Under the pieces are notes generated by a model. That model worked only from the letters and a program-made list of their open reading frames with translations, did not search any database and had not been told where the DNA came from. Shown in pieces: positions 1 to 9,193 of a stretch of DNA of 64,000 nucleotides. The DNA is from Levilactobacillus wangkuiensis (GTDB taxonomy: Bacteria; Bacillota; Bacilli; Lactobacillales; Lactobacillaceae), in NCBI RefSeq assembly GCF_016861605.1, contig NZ_BOLM01000006.1, positions 62,001 to 126,000 of the forward strand. Direction: 5' to 3'. The translations under genes and the position numbers were made by a program. Numbering within the stretch: the first letter of the stretch is position 1; the number at the start of each line of letters is the position of its first letter.

Positions 1-864
1 CCCTTCCTCCTTGTCGTTGAAGAAGAAGATGTCCCCACGCTTCATATCCTTTGGCTTAATCTTCCGGCCCATGTGGATCAGCGTGTAGGTCGTGCAGCTG
101 GACGTTGGTCCTAAGCGCACGCCAGACTTAGCGTAGATCCAGTGAATAAAGGATGAGCAGTCAAAGCGACGAGCTGCGATGCTGGAGCTCGTCCGGCCGC
201 CGCCCCACAAGTACTTGGACTGACCAACCAATGCGGAACCCGTCTTGATGGCCTTTTCAACCTTCTTGATGTTCCCCTTGAGGGCCTTTTGGTCCATGGT
301 CATGTACTTGGCACGAATCCAGTAATTCTTGTCGCCAACGTTGATCCGGTAGTACCCGGACTTGGATGGCGTGGTGTTTAATTCGACCCGCTTATCCACG
401 TGGTACCAGTGGCCGACGAGGTTCTTAGTGCTGGTACTCCCAGTCACTTTAGCACCCTTCAGTCCCTTAGGCTTATTGTAGAGCAAAATGTGTTTCTTGT
501 TGACCTTCATGGTGTAATCCATTTTGTTGGAATAACGAACCCACTTGTAAAAGGCATCTTGGCGAATCCACCCCCGGTTAGTCTTGTAGAAGACCCCGTG
601 ACCGTTCTTAGCAATCCGGCTAACCTTGAAATGGTGCTTGTACTCGTATTTAGCCGAAGCGGATTTCTTCATCCCCGTCTTGTACATCTTCTTGTAGAAG
701 CCGTACTTGGTGTGATACAACGTCTTGGTCTTGTTATAAACCTTGTTGTAAACGACTTTGTCCGCCGTATTGCTGGCTTGGGCTGTAACTGGTTGGGCCG
801 CAAATCCCGTGACCATCAAGCCGAGCGCGAAGAAGCCGCTCAATATGTACTTCACTTTATGCAC
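1..864 (-). CDS. NlpC/P60 cell-wall hydrolase, 3' end cut by window
   Basis: Secreted peptidoglycan hydrolase; NlpC/P60 enzymes cleave stem peptides between D-Glu and a diamino acid. 288 residues are visible and the C-terminus lies outside the window. The GTG start at 864 follows a strong AGGAGGG site. Residues 1-30 form a signal peptide ending near AQA. Residues 30-200 hold Tyr/Lys/Trp-rich SH3-like repeats that probably bind the wall. The catalytic domain starts near residue 215, with the Cys in RFDCSSFIHW close to residue 243. The His of the catalytic set would lie beyond the edge, so activity cannot be fully judged. Transcribed alone, away from gene 1154. Confidence 0.85.
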   Translation of the reverse strand, partial: MHKVKYILSGFFALGLMVTGFAAQPVTAQASNTADKVVYNKVYNKTKTLYHTKYGFYKKMYKTGMKKSASAKYEYKHHFKVSRIAKNGHGVFYKTNRGWIRQDAFYKWVRYSNKMDYTMKVNKKHILLYNKPKGLKGAKVTGSTSTKNLVGHWYHVDKRVELNTTPSKSGYYRINVGDKNYWIRAKYMTMDQKALKGNIKKVEKAIKTGSALVGQSKYLWGGGRTSSSIAARRFDCSSFIHWIYAKSGVRLGPTSSCTTYTLIHMGRKIKPKDMKRGDIFFFNDKEEG

Positions 865-1153
865 TGTGAATCCCTCCTGAATGGTTAACTATTTAGTTAT
901 GAAACGATGAATACAGGGTAATCCTACTAAATATTCGGGTTTCGGGGTAATGCGGTTTACCTTGCAGAAATCAGGTGGGAATGCACGGGCAGACTGATTG
1001 GTAACGTCCATTTAGTTCCGGTAAACTCAAGTTAGCTCAGGTTGTATCGCCTCCAAGGTGATGAACGATTATGGGCGACCAACTTACTTAGCGTTTTATA
1101 TAAATTTAAAAAGCCGCCGACGAGTTCGCCAGCGACTCTAGGAGGATGATTTT

Positions 1154-1576
1154 ATGCGGAAAATTACGAAACTAATGGCAGCAGGTTTAATCATTGCGAC
1201 TGTTGGGGCAGGCATGCCTGGTATTTCAGCTCAGGCGGCTTATAAACCGATACCTAAGTCACTTCGTGGAACCTGGAAGACTAAGGGCACTGCCACGTAT
1301 CGCCGGCAATTACATGTTAAAAGCCATTTTATTTACGAAACGTTTTCCTATAAAATTAGTAACCAATGGCAAGGTCTTGACTTGGGAATCGCTAAAGCGC
1401 ATCTGATTAAATCTAGTAAAAATACTTATTTAATCAAGGGCATCTCTACGAATTCTGGCAAAAACGGTGGTAATTTCAGTACTACCATTCACGTAAAAAA
1501 GAACGGAAAACACGTTTCGGTTAAGGGTATCGACGAAATAGGTACGGTTCATAAATATGTCTCATTCCATAAATAA
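1154..1576 (+). CDS. Small secreted protein, LRGxW family
   Basis: 140 residues with a clear signal peptide (MRKITKLMAAG then a hydrophobic stretch, cleavage near AQAA). The mature part is short, basic and beta-rich. It begins with the motif PKSLRGTWK, shared with the secreted proteins at 55663 and 62327, so these are probably paralogues. The ATG follows GGAGG by 7 bases. No membrane anchor, LPxTG or catalytic motif is seen. Function unknown; an extracellular or wall-associated role is inferred only from secretion. Confidence 0.75.
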   Translation: MRKITKLMAAGLIIATVGAGMPGISAQAAYKPIPKSLRGTWKTKGTATYRRQLHVKSHFIYETFSYKISNQWQGLDLGIAKAHLIKSSKNTYLIKGISTNSGKNGGNFSTTIHVKKNGKHVSVKGIDEIGTVHKYVSFHK

Positions 1577-1644
1577 TCCTTACACGAACCAAAAATATGT
1601 GGTACGCTAGCATCTCGTGGGAAATTTAAACGAGGAGCAACACA

Positions 1645-2148
1645 ATGCCTAAAAATTTCAAAGAAGAATTACTTTTCACAGCCGTTATGGCGGGACTCAT
1701 GGTCTTGGTCATGGCTGGCTACAACATCGCCCTAGCCGACGGATTTTCACACCACTTCATCCGTGAAGTCCTGACCGGCTACCCACTGGCCCTTATCGTC
1801 GCCGCCATTTGCGACCTGGGGATCATCGGCCCCGGCGTCAAATACATCTTTTTCCACTTTATCATTAACGATTACATGAAAAAGAAGCAGATTCGTATCG
1901 CCCTCACCATCTCAGTGATGATGGTTGCCGGCATGGTCACCCTGATGTCTCTGTTCGGGATGGTCGTTACCCAAAACTTCGGGAGCAACTTCTTCCTCAC
2001 TTACCTGCACACTTGGATTTTCAACCTGTTCATGGCCCTGCCATTACAGCTGCTGATTGTTGGGCCAATCGCCCGCGCTATCCTGGGTGCCGTGCAGAAG
2101 CGGACTGCCCCAGCCGAAGTCTTAGAAACCAAATCAGTCGAAGATTAA
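1645..2148 (+). CDS. DUF2798 family membrane protein
   Basis: 167-residue protein with four hydrophobic segments (about residues 10-30, 45-65, 82-108, 118-145). The duplicated layout, with each half beginning FT/LT-xxVMM and a following GxxxxxN, resembles DUF2798 proteins of lactobacilli. The role of that family is not known. ATG after a GAGGAG site; followed directly by a hairpin terminator at 2155-2192. Stands alone between two secreted or metabolic genes. Confidence 0.7.
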   Translation: MPKNFKEELLFTAVMAGLMVLVMAGYNIALADGFSHHFIREVLTGYPLALIVAAICDLGIIGPGVKYIFFHFIINDYMKKKQIRIALTISVMMVAGMVTLMSLFGMVVTQNFGSNFFLTYLHTWIFNLFMALPLQLLIVGPIARAILGAVQKRTAPAEVLETKSVED

Positions 2149-2154
2149 CTAACT

Positions 2155-2192
2155 AAACGTCGCCGCTACCAACAAGTAGTGGGGACGTTTTT
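2155..2192 (+). terminator. Rho-independent terminator after DUF2798 gene
   Basis: Arms AAACGTC and GACGTTT extend inward through CGCTAC/GTAGTGG, with G-U pairs, followed by a T run. Confidence 0.8.
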
Positions 2193-2219
2193 CTTTTTCG
2201 CGGTCCCACGCCAACGAAA

Positions 2220-2268
2220 AATAAGCAGTGCCAACCGGAATTTTTGCGGTTGGCACTGCTTTTAGTTT
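2220..2268 (-). terminator. Terminator of acetolactate decarboxylase
   Basis: Perfect 13-bp stem AGCAGTGCCAACC (2224-2236) with GGTTGGCACTGCT (2248-2260). T/A runs on both sides mean it can work in both directions. Confidence 0.85.
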
Positions 2269-2288
2269 TTATATTAATGATTGTGAAC

Positions 2289-3002
2289 TCAGTGCTCCGC
2301 CCGCCGAACATCCCCGACGATATCGTCACCACTGAAGTCGTGTTGGCGGTAAGCGGCGTCCGCAATCGGCAAGTGCTGAGCCAACGTGCTAAAAGGCTGA
2401 ACACTGACCTCACCATCAACGCTTTCAAAGTCTAGCAAATGACCGCCAAAGCTGTGATCAGCCGCCAGGAAGTGGTCGTGGAACCCAGCAACCGCAATGC
2501 CATCGTAGAGTTGGGGCGCGTAGTAGCCAATCAACGTGCCCTCGACCTCACCGCGCGAGAAAATCTGTTGTTGCTGCGCGGCTTGGGCCAACGTTTGATA
2601 CAGCGGCTCGGATTTAGCCACGGCCCGCGTGCGGATGGCGGTGAACAGTCCCGTAATTTTAACGGAGAAGAAGGCATTGTCCAGCTGCGCCAGTGCGCGA
2701 ATCTGCTGGTTGAGGTCGGCCTGACTGGCGCCCAGTACCGTCATCAACGGCTGGTAGTCGGCGTAGTGAACATTGGCAAAGGGCAGCGTGAAGTCACCCG
2801 CCACCTCATGGACTTCGCCTTGCGCGTTGACCTGGTACGGGTGGCCATCCAGAATAATCAGCTCGCCATCGAGACCTTCCCCAGTCCCAATGCCCGTGTC
2901 GCCATGCCGCAAGAGCTCAGCCATGGTCAGGGTGCCGGCTAACAATCCGGGCACCAGCAAGGCCAACGTGCCGTGTTGGTAAAGTGTCGTTGTATCTTTC
3001 AT
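2289..3002 (-). CDS. budA: Alpha-acetolactate decarboxylase
   Basis: Converts alpha-acetolactate to acetoin plus CO2, draining excess pyruvate to a neutral product in the cytoplasm. 237 residues, normal length. The zinc-binding motif GFHDHFLAADHSFGGH is complete (His175, His177, His188), as is the GxxDGELIxLDG motif near residue 45. ATG follows AAAGGAAG. No acetolactate synthase is adjacent, so the gene acts as a single unit here. It would link to the pyruvate oxidase and malolactic enzyme of this window through the pyruvate pool. The symbol alsD or aldB is also used for this family. Confidence 0.93.
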   Translation of the reverse strand: MKDTTTLYQHGTLALLVPGLLAGTLTMAELLRHGDTGIGTGEGLDGELIILDGHPYQVNAQGEVHEVAGDFTLPFANVHYADYQPLMTVLGASQADLNQQIRALAQLDNAFFSVKITGLFTAIRTRAVAKSEPLYQTLAQAAQQQQIFSRGEVEGTLIGYYAPQLYDGIAVAGFHDHFLAADHSFGGHLLDFESVDGEVSVQPFSTLAQHLPIADAAYRQHDFSGDDIVGDVRRAEH

Positions 3003-3073
3003 TAGTGTGCTTCCTTTCGCAGTGCTTTGCCTCTACAATACCGCGCGTAGTGGGGATTGCAAGGGGCATGCCT

Positions 3074-3108
3074 AGCAAAAAAGCCCATTCGCGGTTAAAC
3101 GAATGGAC
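3074..3108 (-). terminator. Terminator of nucleotidyltransferase gene
   Basis: On the minus strand TCCATTCG pairs with CGAATGGG and a run of T follows. Confidence 0.75.
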
Positions 3109-3147
3109 TTAAAATCAGGCCATATCAGATTTGTTCTGGAGATGTTG

Positions 3148-3708
3148 CTAGCGTTCCGCAACCCGCAGCCGCGGCCAGGTCCGTTGCCACTGTTTGGCCG
3201 CCATTCGCTGCTGATAAATCGCGAGGTGCTCAGCATCCTGCTGGTAAAAGGAGATCGGTCGACACCGCAGATTGACCAGGTCAGCCACGCCATGGGGTGC
3301 AATCAATTTGACCGCATCCCCATTCAGGTAGGCGCCGACGCAGGTGGGCACCTCAACGAAATGACCAATGGCATCGGCCACGGACGTGAACTCGGGCGCA
3401 TCATTGAAATCATAATGCGCCATGTAGACCTCATTTTTCACCTGCCACTGGTACTGTGGTGCCAGCTGTGTCAGGTGTTCGTAAATTTTCAAGTCATCGC
3501 TGACCGGCCGCTCAGGATCAAAGAAAACCACATCAATGTCGCTAAGCAGCTGAAGCGGTTGCCCGCTCAACGATTGCCAGACCGTGTTGCGAATACTCCC
3601 CGCTGCCAACGCCCCTTGCTTGAGGTGGCAGTCGCGGATAAACCGTAGAATCTGCATGAGTTCTAGGTTAGCGGTAATGATGGCTTGGACTTGGGATTCG
3701 GGTGTCAT
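3148..3708 (-). CDS. Nucleotidyltransferase family protein (COG3575-like)
   Basis: 186 residues. The polymerase-beta-like fold is suggested by GSIRNTVW near residue 38 followed by SDIDVVFFD near residue 56, where the Asp-x-Asp would bind metal. The C-terminal part resembles the uncharacterised COG3575 family. Substrate unknown. ATG after AGGAGG. Terminator on the 3' side; a separate terminator isolates it from the Mor-like gene upstream. Confidence 0.75.
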   Translation of the reverse strand: MTPESQVQAIITANLELMQILRFIRDCHLKQGALAAGSIRNTVWQSLSGQPLQLLSDIDVVFFDPERPVSDDLKIYEHLTQLAPQYQWQVKNEVYMAHYDFNDAPEFTSVADAIGHFVEVPTCVGAYLNGDAVKLIAPHGVADLVNLRCRPISFYQQDAEHLAIYQQRMAAKQWQRTWPRLRVAER

Positions 3709-3751
3709 TGGTGGGACCTCCTGTGGGTGTTGTTTAATCTAGTATAACGCC

Positions 3752-3788
3752 AAAAAAGACGCTTGGGCTCAAGTCCAAACGTCTTTTC
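3752..3788 (-). terminator. Terminator of Mor-like gene
   Basis: Minus strand: AAAAGACG...CGTCTTTT hairpin extended by TTGG/CCAA, followed by T residues. Confidence 0.75.
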
Positions 3789-4061
3789 TTATTTCTCCTC
3801 GCCATGTTCTTCGCGATGTTTCTGAATGATCTGGCGAATCCAGCGCTGCGAGTATTCATATTTTTTGGTTAACTCAGCCAGGTTGTGACCGTCGTATTCC
3901 TCAACGATTTGTTCGGCGACCTTGTCACGGTTGTAAAGGCGCATCGGAAATGAAATTTGCCGGCCCCGGTACATCTCATAAATCTTCTCGGTTAACTCTT
4001 CGCCCACTAACTCATAGAGTTGGGCGTATGATTCCTGTAATAAATCAACCCGCATTCCCAT
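3789..4061 (-). CDS. Mor-type transcription activator
   Basis: 90 residues, acidic then basic. The order of helices and the phrase NLAELTKKYEYSQRWIRQII near the C-terminus match the helix-turn-helix of the Mor/MotA activator family, first known from phage Mu middle transcription. Chromosomal Mor-like proteins are common in lactobacilli and their targets are mostly unknown. ATG follows GAGGAG with 8 bases between. It is not next to phage genes. Confidence 0.75.
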   Translation of the reverse strand: MGMRVDLLQESYAQLYELVGEELTEKIYEMYRGRQISFPMRLYNRDKVAEQIVEEYDGHNLAELTKKYEYSQRWIRQIIQKHREEHGEEK

Positions 4062-4197
4062 TGAGCATTCTCCTCATCATAATGTTTTTTGCCTTTATAG
4101 CGTACCAAAGGTGTACGGCCGATAAAACTGTGTTCGACCTTACACCCATAAGGTATTATTCCAATTTAGCATCTAACTCGATGTGAATTCTCTCTTG

Positions 4198-4203
4198 TAT
4201 AAT
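4198..4203 (+). promoter_or_regulatory. Possible -10 box before amidase gene
   Basis: TATAAT preceded by TTG, 112 bases before the amidase start. No good -35 box is visible, so this is tentative. Confidence 0.35.
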
Positions 4204-4314
4204 TCCTTTTCTTTTAAATGAACCCTACAATTCTTGTGCCATTTGGCGTATCATTAATTCAGTTAATCAGCTGAACTGATAACGATTCACATCACAACAT
4301 GAGGAGTTCTACAT

Positions 4315-5004
4315 ATGAGAACCTGGAAATTGGGTTTAGCAGCAGCCCTACTCTTACTGCCATTGACCTTTGGGACCACGTCCGCTGCGGCCAAAACGAC
4401 CACGGCAACTGCCAAAGCAACCACCACGAAGACCACTAAAACGGCGAAGCGCACGACCCCGAAGAAAAATTATCTAATCGTCATGGGCCACGGTGCCGGT
4501 GACCCTGGTGCCCGCGGCAATGGGACGACCGAAGCTCATTTTTTGCGGCAACACATGCTGCCTCAGCTGCGGAAGTACGCCAAGGAAGTTAAGCACAGCA
4601 CCATCACCTTCTATAATCCCAAGCACAACCTGGTCAGCGACACGCTCTACCACCACAAGGGTAGCTACAAGCTGAACAAGCACACGACCGTCATCATGTT
4701 CCATCTGGACGCCCCTGCCGGTCACGGTGGCCACGTCATCATTCACAAGAAGCACCCCACGGCCCGTGACAAACGCTTGGCCAAGGTCATCAAGAAATAC
4801 GTTGGCTTGAACCGGGCATACAACGGCTACAGTTTCCGGACCAACCTGCGGAACTGCAACGTGTTGCGACGTCGAGGCATCGACTACAGTCTGGTCGAAT
4901 CCGGCTTTATCACGAACAAGACTGACGTTAAACATCTGAAGAAGCACATGGCTAAGATTGCCAAGGGTGATATTGAAGCTATCACTAATGAGAAGATCAA
5001 GTAG
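4315..5004 (+). CDS. Secreted N-acetylmuramoyl-L-alanine amidase (Amidase_3)
   Basis: 229 residues: signal peptide 1-27, Thr/Lys/Ala-rich linker to about residue 52, then an Amidase_3 domain that cuts the amide bond between MurNAc and L-Ala in peptidoglycan. Zinc-site motifs are in place: MGHGAGDPGA (His), TEAHFLR (Glu), MFHLDAP (His), and VESGFITN holding the catalytic Glu. No wall-binding repeats follow, so the cationic linker may provide attachment. ATG after GAGGAG. Probably a housekeeping autolysin rather than a phage lysin, because it carries a signal peptide. Confidence 0.87.
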   Translation: MRTWKLGLAAALLLLPLTFGTTSAAAKTTTATAKATTTKTTKTAKRTTPKKNYLIVMGHGAGDPGARGNGTTEAHFLRQHMLPQLRKYAKEVKHSTITFYNPKHNLVSDTLYHHKGSYKLNKHTTVIMFHLDAPAGHGGHVIIHKKHPTARDKRLAKVIKKYVGLNRAYNGYSFRTNLRNCNVLRRRGIDYSLVESGFITNKTDVKHLKKHMAKIAKGDIEAITNEKIK

Positions 5005-5091
5005 GCGGGTTGTAGTCCTCAACGGTTTACATGACGTTAAACCACCACTCACCATTAATTTTCGTTAGCCATGTACACCTATCAACTCGTC

Positions 5092-5140
5092 AAAAATAGA
5101 CAGCTCCACACTGGATTTTCCAATGTGAGGCTGTCTTCTT
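5092..5140. terminator. Bidirectional terminator between convergent genes
   Basis: AGACAGC...GCTGTCT outer arms with CCACACTGGA/TCCAATGTGAGG inside, lying between the amidase and the YfhO-like gene. Confidence 0.8.
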
Positions 5141-5157
5141 TAATTCTCATTTGATCT

Positions 5158-8100
5158 CTATTTCCGCCGCCGAACCATGCTAACCGTTCCAGTCACAATC
5201 AAGACCACGACACCCAGTCCCGTCAACCACTGGCCCACGCGTAAGCCCGGTGTACGATACGTCAGGCGGATCCGGTGGGTACCTGCTGGCAACCTTGCGC
5301 CAACAAAACCGACGTTGACCTTAGTCGTGGGGGTCACTTTCCCATCTACCATTAGGTGCCAGCCCGTAGAATACGGAATCGATGTCGTCAGAACACTGGC
5401 CTGTTGGGCCTGAGACGTTCCTGTCACGGTATTCTCATGAACCCGCAACTGATGTAGTCCCTGATGCTTCAGAGTTTGCATCCGCTGATCATAGGTCTTG
5501 CCAAATGGGACCGCAATTAGCTTGGCCGACTTGAACGTAAGTTGCTTCACGCCTTGGAAGGTCACGCGAATCGTTTGCCGCGGCTGCTTGGTGTACCCCA
5601 GATTCAGGAGCACGCGCCGTTGCGGCTGGTAATCCGACAGGTTACTTTGCCCCAATTGACGATAGCTGGTGACATTTTGCTTACTGCCGACCGTAAGTGT
5701 GTAGGCCCCATCGTTTAGGTTCCAGAGGGCATTCCGTAACCGATTCAGACGGGCGATTCCCGTGAAGGCACTGTTACGAAAGGCCTGCGTCTTCTGGGTG
5801 CCACGATACTTATCAATGACCCCGAATCCCTGTGCCTGGATGCCCCGTAATTCCAAATAAACCTCGGTACCGCGCGTGGTCTTCGACCGCTTCACAGTCA
5901 AATTGACCGCAATCGGCTGATTCTGGTTATCACTGGTCAGTTGCCGCAAACCGTGCGCATTTTTCTTTTGATTGGCCCGCAGAATTTGCCGATTCTCTCG
6001 TGTCAATCGCCGCAACCGGGGCCGGTCCGTTTCAATGCTTACGGAACGATCGAGGTTATGCTTACGCAACGATGGCTTTTGAATTTGGTCCGGCGCCGGA
6101 TCTAACTGATTATTTTGCTGACGATACGTGACCACCTTGGCTAAACTCGTCAGCGCAAGCTGGGAATCGCTGTCCGCTGCGTACTTTACTTCACGCTGCC
6201 AACTGTGGTAGGTCGTGGTGGGGACGCCCTTAGCGCCACCCGCCACTAATGCGCCGGCAGTTAGCGCCTGCTCGCGGTCACTCCCATTAAGCCGGTTGAA
6301 CTGACCGTTTCGCAGTTGCTTTAGCTGAACGTATGCCAACGGTAAGGCGTTCTTGGACTGGAGCACGGCCGTATCATAGGCGTTACCGAGTCCGTGGACG
6401 GGTTGATCACGATACGTGACGCGTTGTCCGTGCTGCGTCGCTGGCTGATAGCCGTACGGAAGTGCCTGCATCCCCAGTTGATTGCCGCGGGCAAAGATTG
6501 TTCGCACGCCCAACAAATTATTCAACGTCGTACGGCTATCCGCTTGGTTAATCGGCTTGTTCATCTGAAATTGCGCATTGCCCAGCGCCTGACTGAAATC
6601 GCCAACCGCCCCATTTTGCACGGAGAAGTAGCTCATGATGTCATGGCTCCCCAGGTTCATCCCCAAGTTGGTCTTCGCGTCATCACTATAGTAATAGTAT
6701 TTACTGGTGGCGCTACGGCTGAACCCGGATTGCCGGTTGGTAAACTGTTGTGCCCCGTCGTAGAAGTTCTTTTGAAATTTCGTTGCCACTCCGCGGGTCA
6801 ACAACTGTTGGCTGGCACCGCCCGAGTTGGGACTGTAATAGCCGTACCCATTGGTCACGATATTCAAGCTCAACAATGCCAACAAGCTCCCCAGCAACTG
6901 ACGCGATGACCAGTGGAACACGACCCCACAAATCAGCGCCCCCAGCGTGACCAGTAGTAGCCCGTACATGGTGAAATCATGAACATGATTGTTGAAAATG
7001 AACCCGTTGGCTGCCCATACAACTACCAGTAGGCTCAGCACACTAGCAATCATGACCTGTAAGTCCCCACGGGTCAGTGTCGTCACATGGTCCAACAGGT
7101 GCATGGTCGCCAGGCCAAACGCCAGATTGCCTAGCAATAACCAGCGTTGCGAGGGCGTCGTGCCGCCGTTCATGAGTGCTGGGACTGCCGGGATGAGGAG
7201 TCCCGCCGCCAGGAGCAGTAAGCCCACATTTAACCACAGGTACTGCTGGAAATGTCGGAGCACGTAGACGATACCCAGAAAAACCAGGCCGCTCACACCC
7301 AGATTGACCCAAAAGCGCATCGGGTTCCCGGTCGTCACCAGCGCATTGGGAAGGCGAAGGTAATAATCAAACGGAAATAGCTTGTACCCATTGGCGAATT
7401 GGCCCCCGGCCCGCGTGGATCCTAGCGCACCTAGCACGGATGGGATAAACAGGCTCCCCGCCAGCAGAAAGCCCGTCACACCGGCACCCACCAAACGCCG
7501 CACCGTTTGCCACAGGGGCAACGGTCGGAGACTCAGATAGCGTAAGACGGCGTAGATCAGGCTGCCGATAGCTAGGATGTAAGCAAAGTAGAAGTTACTG
7601 ACCAACGCCAGGCCCGTGAATACCGCTAATGGCACCCAGGACCGCCCCCGTAAGACGTGGTCGATACCATACGCCAGCAACGGAAACAGAATCATGGGCA
7701 AGAGAAAGAACGGATGCCGAATGCTGACGTACAAGCTATAACCAGTGAAGGTGTAGGCCAAGGTCCCCAGTAACGCGCTAGTCGGCCGGAAATCTCGTTG
7801 CCGCGCGAAGAATAGAAAGGCCAAGCCACTCGCGTAGAGCCGCAGTAAAATCAGACAATTATACCCGAACTCCAACATATGCCGTGGAAACAGCGCAATC
7901 AGGTAGCTGAATGGATCTCCGAGCACGTAATAGGAAAAGGTCGTCACCTTGTCGGCCCCCAGACCCAGGTCCCAGGACCAGCCAGTGAGGCTTCCCTGAT
8001 GCAGCCAGGTGTAGAACTTTTCCAATACGGGATAGTGTTGCGCCAGGCCGTCCCCTTCCCAAATAAACGATTTTCCAGTCAAAATAAAAATGCCGTACAA

Positions 8101-8163
8101 CAGGCCGGCTAATACGATAAACATCCCCGTATAGTACAGATAATTCTCCCTTGAACGTTTCAT
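5158..8163 (-). CDS. yfhO: YfhO-family polytopic membrane protein
   Basis: 1001 residues. Residues 10-430 contain about 12 membrane segments and the early motif WEGDGLAQHYP, typical of YfhO. Residues 440-965 form a large extracellular region, and a final membrane helix is capped by RRRK. YfhO of Bacillus is needed for glycosylation of lipoteichoic acid (established). Here the same outer-leaflet glycosyl-transfer role is inferred. ATG after GGGGAG. Monocistronic, convergent with the amidase gene. The wall-polymer transferase at 11753 is functionally related. Confidence 0.85.
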   Translation of the reverse strand: MKRSRENYLYYTGMFIVLAGLLYGIFILTGKSFIWEGDGLAQHYPVLEKFYTWLHQGSLTGWSWDLGLGADKVTTFSYYVLGDPFSYLIALFPRHMLEFGYNCLILLRLYASGLAFLFFARQRDFRPTSALLGTLAYTFTGYSLYVSIRHPFFLLPMILFPLLAYGIDHVLRGRSWVPLAVFTGLALVSNFYFAYILAIGSLIYAVLRYLSLRPLPLWQTVRRLVGAGVTGFLLAGSLFIPSVLGALGSTRAGGQFANGYKLFPFDYYLRLPNALVTTGNPMRFWVNLGVSGLVFLGIVYVLRHFQQYLWLNVGLLLLAAGLLIPAVPALMNGGTTPSQRWLLLGNLAFGLATMHLLDHVTTLTRGDLQVMIASVLSLLVVVWAANGFIFNNHVHDFTMYGLLLVTLGALICGVVFHWSSRQLLGSLLALLSLNIVTNGYGYYSPNSGGASQQLLTRGVATKFQKNFYDGAQQFTNRQSGFSRSATSKYYYYSDDAKTNLGMNLGSHDIMSYFSVQNGAVGDFSQALGNAQFQMNKPINQADSRTTLNNLLGVRTIFARGNQLGMQALPYGYQPATQHGQRVTYRDQPVHGLGNAYDTAVLQSKNALPLAYVQLKQLRNGQFNRLNGSDREQALTAGALVAGGAKGVPTTTYHSWQREVKYAADSDSQLALTSLAKVVTYRQQNNQLDPAPDQIQKPSLRKHNLDRSVSIETDRPRLRRLTRENRQILRANQKKNAHGLRQLTSDNQNQPIAVNLTVKRSKTTRGTEVYLELRGIQAQGFGVIDKYRGTQKTQAFRNSAFTGIARLNRLRNALWNLNDGAYTLTVGSKQNVTSYRQLGQSNLSDYQPQRRVLLNLGYTKQPRQTIRVTFQGVKQLTFKSAKLIAVPFGKTYDQRMQTLKHQGLHQLRVHENTVTGTSQAQQASVLTTSIPYSTGWHLMVDGKVTPTTKVNVGFVGARLPAGTHRIRLTYRTPGLRVGQWLTGLGVVVLIVTGTVSMVRRRK

Positions 8164-8456
8164 TAATCTCTCCCCTTATATGTAAAACCAACCGCAGAGT
8201 TCTCCACACTCTGTAAGTTGTGCCTTTCTTCACTATAGGGGTTACTTTCATGGTGGACAAGAAGATAGCGCTATTTTTAACAAAACATTATCCCGTGTAA
8301 TCTTATTGCAATGGTTTATTAACACTTGTAATCTATGTATATCCGAAATTATTATCGGCAACTATTAGGGCCCAGGTTCTGCCTCCGCCAACATCAACTT
8401 GACCAATTGCTTAATTCTTGATCCTATGCCTGCTAACTACGGTGGTTACGGATTTT
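8164..8456. other. Intergenic region without recognised gene
   Basis: AT-rich 290 bp between divergent genes. No confident promoter, hairpin or coding segment was recognised. A 13-codon reading MPANYGGYGFYVL starts at 8426 and overlaps the next gene in another frame, which hints at a damaged 5' end. Confidence 0.4.
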
Positions 8457-9068
8457 ATGTTTTATAACTACAAGAAAGGTACTAAGCTAAACAACAGTGG
8501 TTTCTATATTCGTAACAATCAGATCTTCAATATGAACCCACAAATGTTGCATGTTGCTGAACCCGACATTCTCAATAACACGGACAACGCAAATGCTGAG
8601 AAGGCTCTGAAGTACGCCCCCTCTTATGCATTGTTCACTGTCGGTACCACAAATCACACCATGGATGACATTCACGTCGATGGTAACCAGATTTACACCT
8701 TGGAAAATGATAAAACTCCAGCCAATCAAGATGGCAAGACCATCACAGAAAAAGCTGCGGACATCCATTCCAGCTCCAACATGCGTGTCAAGGGTGTCGG
8801 TGCAAAAGATTGGACTAATGCCAATCCAGCTCGAACTGTAATTGCTAAGGGTACCTCAGGTAACGAAGCTGCCCACGGATCATACACACAATCCATTTAT
8901 GGTGTACAACCAGATGGCCAGCAATTCTTAATTGCTAATGTAACTTCTTCAAAGAACCTTCCCTACAGCTACCCATTGAGTAGTAAAAACGGATACAGCC
9001 CCGCTGTTCCTGATGTCACTGTTGGTTATGAATCAGCCAATGGCAACATTTACGTACCTTATATTTAA
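8457..9068 (+). CDS. Hypothetical protein, possibly 5'-truncated
   Basis: 203 residues from the ATG at 8457; no family recognised. The protein is rich in Asn, Gly, Ser and Tyr, has no Cys and resembles an extracellular beta-rich domain, yet it has neither signal peptide nor convincing ribosome site. A TTG at 8418 would extend it by 13 residues (MILCLLTTVVTD...), also without a ribosome site. Lower GC than its neighbours. The likeliest reading is the C-terminal part of a secreted protein that has lost its start. Confidence 0.45.
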   Translation: MFYNYKKGTKLNNSGFYIRNNQIFNMNPQMLHVAEPDILNNTDNANAEKALKYAPSYALFTVGTTNHTMDDIHVDGNQIYTLENDKTPANQDGKTITEKAADIHSSSNMRVKGVGAKDWTNANPARTVIAKGTSGNEAAHGSYTQSIYGVQPDGQQFLIANVTSSKNLPYSYPLSSKNGYSPAVPDVTVGYESANGNIYVPYI

Positions 9069-9116
9069 TCGGACTTAATTCGTTTCAAATATTAGGCTAA
9101 TAAGCGTTAGCACAAC

Positions 9117-9158
9117 AAAAAGGAGTTTCTAATCTTGACGATTAGAAACTCCTTTTTT
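9117..9158. terminator. Strong bidirectional terminator
   Basis: Perfect stem AAGGAGTTTCTAATC / GATTAGAAACTCCTT with a 5-base loop and A/T runs on both sides, between convergent genes. Confidence 0.9.
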
Positions 9159-9193
9159 GTGCATTTTGCTGTTCTCATAACTATCTTACAAAA

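Noticed and set aside
400-888. Plus-strand open frame of 162 codons
   Set aside because: It is the reverse of the NlpC/P60 gene, which has a signal peptide, ribosome site and catalytic motif on the minus strand.
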